The notes beneath the pieces are model-generated. The model was not told the origin of the DNA. It was given only the letters and a program-made list of their open reading frames with translations, and ran no database searches. A DNA stretch of 29,676 nt from an uncultured Eubacteriales bacterium (GTDB lineage Bacteria; Bacillota; Clostridia; Oscillospirales; Oscillospiraceae): the NCBI GenBank assembly GCA_900544705.1, contig UQWH01000021.1, forward strand, positions 1 through 29,676, in the 5' to 3' direction. The translations under genes and the position numbers were made by a program. Of this stretch, positions 23,923 to 29,676 are shown piece after piece (positions within the stretch are counted from its first letter, which is position 1; each line of letters begins with the position of its first letter).

Positions 23923-24198
23923 ATGTATCAGAAACAAGTCACCGTTCTCAACCCCACAGGGCTGCACGCACGTCCTGCCTCCGATTTTGTTGCACTGGCC
24001 AAAACATTCCCCTGCAAGATCAAAATCCGTGACCTGATCTCCGATGAGCCGCCCGTCAATGCAAAATCCATCGTGATGCTGCTTTCTCTCGGCCTTGCGC
24101 AGGGCGCACAGGCAGAGCTCTCCGCCGACGGGGAAAATGAGCGGCAGGCTGTGGACGAGCTTGCCGCCCTCATCGCCTCCGGTTTTGGCGAGCTGTAA
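23923..24198 (+). CDS. ptsH: HPr phosphocarrier protein
   Basis: This 91-residue HPr receives phosphate from Enzyme I on H15 (NPTGLHARPAS) and passes it to EIIA and probably to the fused regulator. A serine at 49 (NAKSIVMLLSLG) matches the Ser46 that HPr kinase modifies in Firmicutes, offset by about three extra residues in the loop at 36-44 (DLISDEPPV) relative to Bacillus HPr. If that site works, catabolite repression could reach this protein. GAAAGGAGC lies ahead of the ATG, 14 bases after ptsI. Having EI, HPr, EIIA, EIIB and EIIC within 10 kb makes the locus self-sufficient. Confidence 0.94.
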   Translation: MYQKQVTVLNPTGLHARPASDFVALAKTFPCKIKIRDLISDEPPVNAKSIVMLLSLGLAQGAQAELSADGENERQAVDELAALIASGFGEL

Positions 24199-24210
24199 GG
24201 AGGAATTGAT

Positions 24211-24462
24211 ATGACGATGAAGCGTTCTCGTATCGTCTCTGCAATTCTTGCGTTTCTGACGATCCTTTGCGGCGCTGCGCTGAAAATCTTCCGGAATTTT
24301 CCGCCGTTTTTGCGTATTGAAATCGCAATTTTGGCGATTCTCCTCGCCATTGTGACAGTATTTGTCATCGTCAAATGGCACCGCTGTCCGCATTGCGGGA
24401 AGTTTATTCCCATTACTGCACGTCCGAAAGAGTGTCTGTACTGCGATGAGCCGATTAGCTGA
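24211..24462 (+). CDS. Small zinc-ribbon membrane protein, unknown function
   Basis: This 83-residue protein has two hydrophobic segments (about residues 7-26 and 35-55) and a C-terminal cysteine knuckle pair, C59/C62 (CPHC) and C75/C78 (CLYC), that should bind one zinc on the cytoplasmic side. AAGGAGG lies 7 bases before the ATG and starts inside the HPr stop region, so it is translated from the same transcript as ptsI-ptsH. I do not recognise the family. Whether it has any role in PTS transport is unknown; zinc-ribbon tails of this kind can be rubredoxin-like or purely structural. Confidence 0.8.
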   Translation: MTMKRSRIVSAILAFLTILCGAALKIFRNFPPFLRIEIAILAILLAIVTVFVIVKWHRCPHCGKFIPITARPKECLYCDEPIS

Positions 24463-24740
24463 CTGCTCTGACCATCATTGCCGCCGAGACCACATTGCTG
24501 ACTGCAAGTTTTCCCTTGGGACATACCACGTTTGAGCCAAAAGGCCCGGCAAAAAGCCTGCTGCCACTCGGCTTTCATGACTGCACCAATGAGAATTCCA
24601 TCTTGTTCCGCAATCTTGATTAAGCAATTAACTTCCTGTTTTCTCTTCTCGGCACAGAAGTCTTCCCGTCTGGTACCGCAATTGATTGCTTGAAACTACA
24701 CTTATTTTATTTTATAAAATTGCATCTATCGCATATATAC

Positions 24741-24765
24741 GGGACTCTACCAATGGTAGAGTCCC
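24741..24765. repeat. Perfect 12-bp-arm palindrome
   Basis: GGGACTCTACCA and TGGTAGAGTCCC are exact inverted copies around a single A. It can form a very stable hairpin in RNA, but neither side has a T-run (TATCTATT to the right), so it is not a textbook terminator. It may still end the plus-strand PTS arm or be a protein-binding site. Confidence 0.8.
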
Positions 24766-24835
24766 TATCTATTGTGAGGAGAGCCGCATCCAGAATCCGT
24801 GGCGGTTCATTTCATGCACGGTTCTGCTCTTGATA

Positions 24836-24864
24836 TTGACGCAGCAGAACTTTTATGTTATCAT
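24836..24864 (+). promoter_or_regulatory. Promoter of degV-family gene
   Basis: A -35 TTGACG (24836-24841), a 17-base spacer and a -10 TATCAT (24859-24864) give a start near 24871. This excludes the longer in-frame start at 24686 for the gene downstream. Confidence 0.82.
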
Positions 24865-24916
24865 ACGCGCACACATGAATACATGTGTCAGTGATCAAAC
24901 TAACCGGAGGTTTTAT

Positions 24917-25792
24917 ATGGAACAAACATATGCCATTCTGACCGATTCCGCCGCCGACCTTTCGGCGGATCTGGTGGAGCGCCTGAACCTTGTCGTTCTG
25001 CCCCTGAGCGTGACGCTGGAGGGCAAAGAATATCTGAATTATCCCGACGAACGTGACATCACCGCCAAATACCTCTATGAGCGTCTGCGCGCCGGTGCGA
25101 TGGCTACGACTGCCGCGCTCAACGTCGATACTTTTGAGCGAGAGATGGAAACCTATCTGAAAGCGGGAAAGGATGTTCTCTACCTCAGCTTTTCCTCCGG
25201 TCTGAGCGCGACCTATAATGCCTCCTGCATCGCCGCGGAGGAGCTGCGCGAGAAGTACCCGGAGCGAAAGATTCTGATCGTCGACACGCTCTGCGCCTCC
25301 TCCGGTCAGGGCCTGCTGTGCTGCCTGACGGCAAAGCAGCGCGAGGCCGGCGCAACGATCGAGGAGGCCGCAAAGTACGCCGAGGAAACCAAACACCATC
25401 TGGCGCACTGGTTCACCGTGGATGATCTGCACTTTCTCAAGCGCGGCGGCCGCGTTTCTGCCGCCACCGCCATTCTGGGCACGGCGCTGGGCATCAAGCC
25501 GCTGCTTCACACAGACGACGCTGGCCATCTGGTTTCCGTGGACAAGGCCCGCGGCAGAAAGCGCGTGATCTCCGCCATGGTCGACCGCATGGAAAAGACC
25601 GCGATCCGTCCGCAGGAGCAGACCGTCTTTATCAGCCACGGCGACTGCGAGGAAGATGCGCAATTCCTTGCAAAGCTGGTGCAGGAGCGTCTGCATCCGA
25701 AGCAGATCGTCATTCAGGTCATCGGCCCGGTCATCGGCGCGCACTCCGGTCCCGGTACGCTGGCGCTGTTCTTCCTCGCCACAGAGCGTTGA
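24917..25792 (+). CDS. DegV-family fatty-acid-binding protein
   Basis: This 291-residue protein is of the DegV/FakB family. The N-terminal strand YAILTDSAADLS, the central SFSSGLSATYNAS (fatty-acid carboxylate-binding region), the motif DDLHFLKRGGRVSAATAILGTALGIKPLL and the C-terminal IGPVIGAHSGPGTLALFF are all diagnostic. FakB proteins hold a fatty acid while FakA phosphorylates it, feeding phospholipid synthesis. Firmicutes often carry several DegV paralogues whose partners are unknown, and no fakA is visible here. CGGAGG lies 6 bases before the ATG. The gene has its own promoter and is followed by an independent promoter for the next gene. Confidence 0.92.
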   Translation: MEQTYAILTDSAADLSADLVERLNLVVLPLSVTLEGKEYLNYPDERDITAKYLYERLRAGAMATTAALNVDTFEREMETYLKAGKDVLYLSFSSGLSATYNASCIAAEELREKYPERKILIVDTLCASSGQGLLCCLTAKQREAGATIEEAAKYAEETKHHLAHWFTVDDLHFLKRGGRVSAATAILGTALGIKPLLHTDDAGHLVSVDKARGRKRVISAMVDRMEKTAIRPQEQTVFISHGDCEEDAQFLAKLVQERLHPKQIVIQVIGPVIGAHSGPGTLALFFLATER

Positions 25793-25850
25793 TTGTGCAT
25801 ATTGCATAATTATCCAAGCACATCTTTGTGTACTTTGTTCGGAGCAACAG

Positions 25851-25879
25851 TTGACTTTGCTGATTTAAAGCGGTATAGT
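25851..25879 (+). promoter_or_regulatory. Promoter of small hydrophobic protein gene
   Basis: A -35 TTGACT (25851-25856), a 17-base spacer and a -10 TATAGT (25874-25879) place the start near 25886. The ATG at 25880 would lie upstream of the transcript start, so the ATG at 25913 is preferred. Confidence 0.85.
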
Positions 25880-25912
25880 ATGAACAACAAATTTGAACGG
25901 AGGACACAGAAG

Positions 25913-26161
25913 ATGTATCGTATGTCTGCTCAGAAACAGAATATGTTCAAGAGCGCTTCTGCGTCCGCCGCAGACGCTTCCTTCTGCGCGTCTGCTAACC
26001 TTGCGTCTGTCATGATGGGTGCCATTACTCTGGCATCCATCATTCTTTTTACCGTTGGTGGGGTAATTGGCATGATTCTTATGATTATTGTATCCCTGCT
26101 GATTCTGGTACTGAAGAATGTCGAATCGCGTCAGACAGGCACGTTGGTCGAACCGTTGTAA
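25913..26161 (+). CDS. Small hydrophobic protein, unknown function
   Basis: This 82-residue protein has an Ala/Ser-rich N-terminal third (KSASASAADASFCASANLAS) and then one long or two short membrane segments (about residues 33-68, ITLASIILFTVGGVIGMILMIIVSLLILVL), ending in a short polar tail. GGAGG lies 9 bases upstream of the chosen ATG. It has its own near-consensus promoter and a strong terminator, so it is a single-gene unit that may be well expressed. I do not recognise the family. A small structural or stress-related membrane peptide and a holin-like product are both possible, without evidence for either. Confidence 0.72.
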   Translation: MYRMSAQKQNMFKSASASAADASFCASANLASVMMGAITLASIILFTVGGVIGMILMIIVSLLILVLKNVESRQTGTLVEPL

Positions 26162-26174
26162 CAGCGTATACGTT

Positions 26175-26208
26175 ACCGGCCGCGTCCTCAAGACGCAGGC
26201 CGGTTTTT
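26175..26208 (+). terminator. Strong intrinsic terminator
   Basis: ACCGGCC (26175-26181) pairs with GGCCGGT (26198-26204), enclosing an inner GCGTC/GACGC stem, and is followed by TTTTT. It closes the small hydrophobic protein unit and lies only about 40 bases before livJ. Confidence 0.92.
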
Positions 26209-26245
26209 GTATATATTCTCAAGATTCCGAAAGGAGAAATGAAAA

Positions 26246-27385
26246 ATGAAAAAGGTATTCAGTGTAGTTCTCGTATTGGCGCTTGTCGCGTGTCTTTTCG
26301 CCGGCTGCGGAAAGAAGAGCAGTTCTGAGGGCGGCGCCCTCAAAATCGGCACCATTGGTCCGCTGACTGGTGATGCCGCGCAGTATGGCAACGCAACCAA
26401 GCACGGTGCAGAGCTTGCAGCAAAGGAAATCAATGCCAAGGGCGGACTTCAGATCGAAGTCAACGGTCAGGACGATGAAAGCGACGCCGAAAAATCCGTC
26501 AACGCTTACAACAACCTCCTCGACTGGGGTATGCAAGTTCTGGTCGGTCCGACCACCACGACACCTTCCATCGCCGTTTCCGCAGAGGCCAACCGCGACC
26601 GTGTCTTCATGCTGACTCCCTCCGCTTCTGCGGTCAAGGTCACGGAAGGCAAGGACAATGTCTATCAGATCTGCTTCAACGACCCGAACCAGGGCTCCGC
26701 TTCTGCGACTTATATTTCCGAGCATATGCCGGATGCGAAGATTGCCGTGATCTACGACAACGGCAGCGCTTACTCCAGCGGCATCTATCAGACCTTTGAA
26801 GCAAAGGCAAAGGATCTGGGTCTGGACGTTGTTTCCGTCAGCACCTGCACCGAGGACACCAAGGACTATTCCGTCCAGCTTGCTGACGCGAAGAAGGCCG
26901 GCGCCGACCTCGTGTTCCTCCCCATCTATTACACCCCCGCTTCCCTGATCCTCAATCAGGCCAACGCCACCGGCTACAAGCCCACCTTCTTCGGTGTGGA
27001 CGGCATGGACGGCATTCTCTCCCTCAAGGGCTTTGATACCAGCCTCGCAGAAGGCGTCATGCTTCTGACTCCGTTCGCCGCCGACTCCACCGACGAGGCC
27101 ACCGCTTCCTTCGTCAAGGCTTATAAAGAGGCCTATGGCGAGACTCCGAACCAGTTCGCCGCCGACGCTTACGACTGCGTCTACGCCGTCTATCAGGCGT
27201 TCACCGCCAGCGGTCTTGACACCTCCGCGAATGCACAGGAGGTCTGCGACGCTATGACCAAGCAATTCAACACCATGAGTTTCAGCGGCATCACCGGCGC
27301 GAACATGGTCTGGAAGGACGGCCAAGTCGACAAGGCCCCGTTCGCAGTCGTCATCAAGGACGGCGCCTACACCAGCGCGACCTGA
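26246..27385 (+). CDS. livJ: Branched-chain amino-acid ABC transporter substrate-binding lipoprotein
   Basis: This 379-residue periplasmic-binding-type protein captures the substrate outside the membrane. A signal peptide ends in the lipobox LFAG-C with lipidated C21, followed by a Lys/Ser-rich linker. The mature part has the type I fold of LivJ/LivK: LKIGTIGPLTGDAAQYGNATKHGAELAAKEINAKGG, then VLVGPTTTTPSIAVS and DLVFLPIYYTPASLILNQANATGY. Binding of Leu/Ile/Val is the family norm, but the pocket is not diagnostic and other amino acids or short amides are possible. AAAGGAG lies upstream. No clear promoter was found in the 40 bases after the preceding terminator. Confidence 0.92.
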   Translation: MKKVFSVVLVLALVACLFAGCGKKSSSEGGALKIGTIGPLTGDAAQYGNATKHGAELAAKEINAKGGLQIEVNGQDDESDAEKSVNAYNNLLDWGMQVLVGPTTTTPSIAVSAEANRDRVFMLTPSASAVKVTEGKDNVYQICFNDPNQGSASATYISEHMPDAKIAVIYDNGSAYSSGIYQTFEAKAKDLGLDVVSVSTCTEDTKDYSVQLADAKKAGADLVFLPIYYTPASLILNQANATGYKPTFFGVDGMDGILSLKGFDTSLAEGVMLLTPFAADSTDEATASFVKAYKEAYGETPNQFAADAYDCVYAVYQAFTASGLDTSANAQEVCDAMTKQFNTMSFSGITGANMVWKDGQVDKAPFAVVIKDGAYTSAT

Positions 27386-27403
27386 TTTTCAAGCAGAATT
27401 TCT

Positions 27404-27432
27404 GTCTCGCGCCGTGATTTCCGGCGCGAGAC
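27404..27432 (+). terminator. Intercistronic hairpin livJ-livH (attenuator or mRNA stabiliser)
   Basis: GTCTCGCGCCG (27404-27414) and CGGCGCGAGAC (27422-27432) form a perfect 11-bp stem with a 7-base loop. No T-run follows directly, so it is more likely to protect the livJ mRNA end or reduce read-through than to stop transcription fully. This matches the usual excess of binding protein over permease. Confidence 0.7.
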
Positions 27433-27483
27433 TTCCCCGCGATTTTTCGATCCTGCAGCGATACAGAAACAGGAGGCAATCTT

Positions 27484-28365
27484 ATGGCTTTTCTATCCAA
27501 CCTGATCAACGGTTTGAGTCTGGGCAGCGTCTACGCCATCATTGCGCTGGGCTATACCATGGTCTACGGCATTGCAAAAATGTTGAACTTCGCCCATGGC
27601 GATGTTATCATGATCGGCGCCTACGTTTCCTTCGTCACCATTACCTCGTTGGGAACGCCTCCCCTGCTGGCGCTGGTCATTGCAATGCTCGTCTGCACCG
27701 GTCTCGGTATGCTCATCGAGCGGCTCGCTTATAAGCCCCTGCGCTCGGCCACCTCTCTGGCGGTGCTGATCACCGCCATCGGCGTGAGCTATTTCCTTCA
27801 AAACCTCGCGCAGCTCATCTGGTCGCCGAATACCGTCGTGTATCCCTCCATCGTGAGCTTCGGTCCCCTGCAGTTCTTTGACGGCCGTCTGATCATCACG
27901 GGCGAAGCGCTCGTCACCGTCGCGGCCTGCATTGTCATCATGGTCGCCTTGACGCTCTTTACCGGCAAGACCAAGACCGGCAAGGCCATGCGCGCCGTCG
28001 CGGAGGACCGCAGTGCAGCCGAGCTGATGGGCATCAGCGTCAACCGCACGATCTCCATCACCTTTGCCATCGGCTCCGCGCTTGCCGCTATCGCCGGCGT
28101 GCTGTACTGCTCAATGTACCCGGTGCTCTCCCCCACAACGGGTTCCCTGCCGGGCATCAAGGCGTTCACCGCCGCCGTGTTCGGCGGCATCGGCTCCATT
28201 CCCGGTGCACTGCTGGGCGGCATTCTGCTGGGCATCATTGAGATTTTCAGCAGCGCCTACATCAGTCAGGAATTGAGCAACGCTATCGTCTTTGCCGTTC
28301 TGATCATCATCCTTCTTGTCAAGCCCAATGGTCTGCTCGGCAAGAAGGTTCACGAGAAAGTGTGA
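27484..28365 (+). CDS. livH: Branched-chain amino-acid ABC permease LivH
   Basis: This 293-residue membrane protein is one of the two permease subunits of the Liv transporter. It opens with SNLINGLSLGSVYAIIALGYTMVYGIAKMLNFAHGDVIMIGAYVSF, the LivH family hallmark. The cytoplasmic EAA-like loop TGKAMRAVAEDRSAAELMGISVNRTISITFAIGSALAAIAGVL contacts the ATPases. About eight hydrophobic segments are visible and the length is normal. AGGAGG lies upstream of the ATG. It follows livJ after an intercistronic hairpin and precedes livM by 8 bases. Confidence 0.95.
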   Translation: MAFLSNLINGLSLGSVYAIIALGYTMVYGIAKMLNFAHGDVIMIGAYVSFVTITSLGTPPLLALVIAMLVCTGLGMLIERLAYKPLRSATSLAVLITAIGVSYFLQNLAQLIWSPNTVVYPSIVSFGPLQFFDGRLIITGEALVTVAACIVIMVALTLFTGKTKTGKAMRAVAEDRSAAELMGISVNRTISITFAIGSALAAIAGVLYCSMYPVLSPTTGSLPGIKAFTAAVFGGIGSIPGALLGGILLGIIEIFSSAYISQELSNAIVFAVLIIILLVKPNGLLGKKVHEKV

Positions 28366-28373
28366 GGTGTGCT

Positions 28374-29438
28374 ATGAATCTTTGGAAATCCAAAACATCA
28401 CGGCGCAACCTGATCACCCTTGCGGCCGTGATCGCGGCTTATGTCGTGACGGAGCTTCTCAACTCCGTCGGCGTGTTGTCCCGCTCCCTGAGCGGCCAGC
28501 TCGTTCCGATCTGCGTTTACATCGTCATGGCGCTCTCCCTGAATCTGGTGGTCGGCGTTTCCGGCGAGCTGAGCCTTGGCCATGCAGGCTTCATGAGTGT
28601 CGGCGCATTTTCCGGTGTCGTCGCCGTCGCCTCTCTGGGGGATAAGATCAGCAATCCCACGATTCTCATGCTGGTCGCCATGCTGATCGGCGGCGTGCTG
28701 GCAGGCATTGCGGGCATTCTCATCGGCATCCCGGTGCTTCGTTTACGCGGTGACTATCTGGCAATCGTGACGCTTGCCTTCGGCGAGATCATCCGCAATA
28801 TCATCGACTGCCTTTACGTTTCGCTGGACTCCGCCGGATTGCACTTCTCGATGTTCTCCGGCAGTGAGCTGCCCGGTCAGGCCATCATCGCAGGCCCGCA
28901 GGGCGCGTCCGTTCCTGCCCGGCTCTCCACCTTCACACTGGGCTTTGTCCTCGTGATGGTCACGCTGGTGCTCATCATGAACCTTGTCCACAGCCGCGAG
29001 GGGCGCGCCATCCGCGCCATCCGCGACAACAACATCGCCGCCGAATCCGTCGGTCTGAACATTACGGCCTTCAAGATGAAAGCCTTCGTGATCTCCGCCA
29101 TCCTTGCGGGCATGGCCGGCGTTCTGTTCGCCATGAACTACTCCGCGATCGAAGCGAAGAAATTCAACTTCAACACCTCCATCAGCGTGCTCGTCATGGT
29201 CGTTCTGGGCGGCATGGGCAGCCTGCGCGGCTCCGTGATCGCGGCCGTCATCCTGACGGTGCTCCCCGAAGCCCTGCGCGGTCTGGAGGACTACCGGATG
29301 CTGATCTACGCGGTCGTGCTGATCGTCGTCATGGTGCTCAATAACAACGCCCGCTTCCAGCAGTTCAAGCTGAGCTTCCGCAAAAAGCTGAGTAATTTCT
29401 TCCGCCGCATCTTCCGCAAAAAGGAGGCCAAGGCATGA
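28374..29438 (+). CDS. livM: Branched-chain amino-acid ABC permease LivM
   Basis: This 354-residue second permease subunit contains the LivM patterns LVPICVYIVMALSLNLVVGVSGELSLGHAGFMSVGAF and LRGDYLAIVTLAFGEIIRNI. The ATPase-contact loop is GRAIRAIRDNNIAAESVGLNITAFKMKAFVISAILAGMAGVLFA. The ATG at 28374 is chosen because GAGGTG, formed at the livH stop, lies 5 bases upstream; an in-frame GTG at 28362 is less likely. The C-terminus is strongly basic (FRKKLSNFFRRIFRKKEAKA). Its stop overlaps the livG start (ATGA). Confidence 0.94.
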   Translation: MNLWKSKTSRRNLITLAAVIAAYVVTELLNSVGVLSRSLSGQLVPICVYIVMALSLNLVVGVSGELSLGHAGFMSVGAFSGVVAVASLGDKISNPTILMLVAMLIGGVLAGIAGILIGIPVLRLRGDYLAIVTLAFGEIIRNIIDCLYVSLDSAGLHFSMFSGSELPGQAIIAGPQGASVPARLSTFTLGFVLVMVTLVLIMNLVHSREGRAIRAIRDNNIAAESVGLNITAFKMKAFVISAILAGMAGVLFAMNYSAIEAKKFNFNTSISVLVMVVLGGMGSLRGSVIAAVILTVLPEALRGLEDYRMLIYAVVLIVVMVLNNNARFQQFKLSFRKKLSNFFRRIFRKKEAKA

Positions 29439-29676
29439 GTACAAAAACAAAAATGGTTCCGCTGCCGACCGATACCATCATCCCGGAGCGCGACCTGCAT
29501 CGCCAGCCTGTTCTGGACGTGCGCAACCTCGGCATCGACTTCGGCGGTCTGACCGCCGTGGATAAATTCACGCTCACCATCGGCGCAACGGAGATCGCCG
29601 GTCTGATCGGCCCGAACGGCGCCGGCAAGACCACCATCTTCAATCTTCTGACCAATGTCTACCAGCCCACACGCGG
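29435..29676 (+). CDS. livG: Branched-chain amino-acid ABC ATPase LivG, partial
   Basis: About 80 codons are present before the window ends. After roughly 25 extra N-terminal residues (MSTKTKMVPLPTDTIIPERD...), the ABC domain begins with LDVRNLGIDFGGLTAVDKFTLTI and reaches Walker A in LIGPNGAGKTTIFNLLTNVYQPT. The phenylalanine-glycine-glycine (FGG) A-loop region and FNLLT after Walker A are typical of LivG rather than LivF. AAGGAGG lies 7 bases upstream of the ATG, and the gene is coupled to livM by a 4-base overlap. The N-terminal extension is longer than in E. coli LivG (from memory). Confidence 0.93.
   Translation, partial: MSTKTKMVPLPTDTIIPERDLHRQPVLDVRNLGIDFGGLTAVDKFTLTIGATEIAGLIGPNGAGKTTIFNLLTNVYQPTR

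Larger units (their letters stand above)
24463..24916. other. Gene-poor region with degenerate open frames and structured sequence
   Basis: No intact gene is supported here. From about 24700 down to 24470 the minus strand is open without a stop (including QEVNCLIKIAEQDGILIGAV). The plus strand is also open over about 24474-24622, ending FRNLD-stop, but neither frame has a start with a Shine-Dalgarno. AAGCAATTAA (24622-24631) and TTGATTGCTT (24682-24691) form an imperfect inverted repeat. A perfect 25-nt palindrome follows at 24741-24765, then a region at about 24778-24826 with GAGAGCCG and CGGTTCTG pairing ends. The degV promoter ends the stretch. It may be the remnant of a mobile or repeated element. 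Confidence 0.5.

Noticed and set aside
24686..24916. 77-codon extension of the DegV-family protein
   Set aside because: The degV promoter at 24836-24864 and the GGAGG before 24917 lie inside this extension, and DegV proteins start at the TDS strand.
25793..25912. Longer start for the small hydrophobic protein
   Set aside because: The frame upstream of 25913 runs across the promoter at 25851-25879, and only the ATG at 25913 has a well-spaced GGAGG.
1..29676. CRISPR array, tRNA, rRNA or intact insertion sequence
   Set aside because: No regularly spaced repeats, no cloverleaf-like sequences and no transposase frames were found on either strand by reading.

Overview
The window looks like chromosome from a spore-forming, GC-rich member of the Clostridia, probably an Oscillospiraceae-type gut anaerobe. 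The evidence is a YunB sporulation gene, an NAD-dependent DNA ligase, PcrA, FtsEX, an FMN-riboswitch/RibU pair, consensus sigma-A promoters and strong AGGAGG ribosome binding sites. The genus is inference. I see no rRNA, tRNA, CRISPR array or intact insertion sequence.

Left part (1-13.8 kb), mostly housekeeping. A minus-strand operon reads PucR/CdaR-type regulator -> ftsE -> ftsX -> start of an exported protein. Next are an RsuA-family pseudouridine synthase (-) and a DUF4830-like anchored protein (+). An FMN riboswitch with a visible terminator then controls the riboflavin transporter RibU. A tightly packed minus-strand operon pcrA -> yunB -> ligA -> GNAT follows. Divergent from it is an acyl-CoA-ligase/DUF1624 acyltransferase pair.

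Centre (13.4-24.5 kb), the most interesting region. It is a self-contained sugar or sugar-alcohol PTS locus in two divergent arms. The minus arm encodes galactitol-type EIIA, EIIB and EIIC, a D-2-hydroxyacid dehydrogenase, an L-fuculose-phosphate-type aldolase, a zinc polyol dehydrogenase and a small membrane protein. The plus arm encodes a PRD regulator with fused EIIB/EIIA domains, a FucO-type iron alcohol dehydrogenase, its own Enzyme I and HPr, and a small zinc-ribbon membrane protein. A 42-bp inverted repeat between the two promoters is the likely operator. The inferred route is: PTS uptake as a polyol 1-phosphate, NAD-linked oxidation to a ketose 1-phosphate, aldol cleavage to DHAP plus a short aldehyde, and reduction of the aldehyde to a diol that recycles NADH. 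The substrate and the job of the hydroxyacid dehydrogenase are not known.

Right part (24.5-29.7 kb). A gene-poor 450-bp stretch holds decayed-looking open frames, a 25-nt perfect palindrome and a sequence faintly like group II intron domain V. It is followed by a DegV-family gene, a small hydrophobic protein with its own promoter and terminator, and a branched-chain amino-acid ABC operon (livJ, livH, livM, partial livG) that runs off the end.
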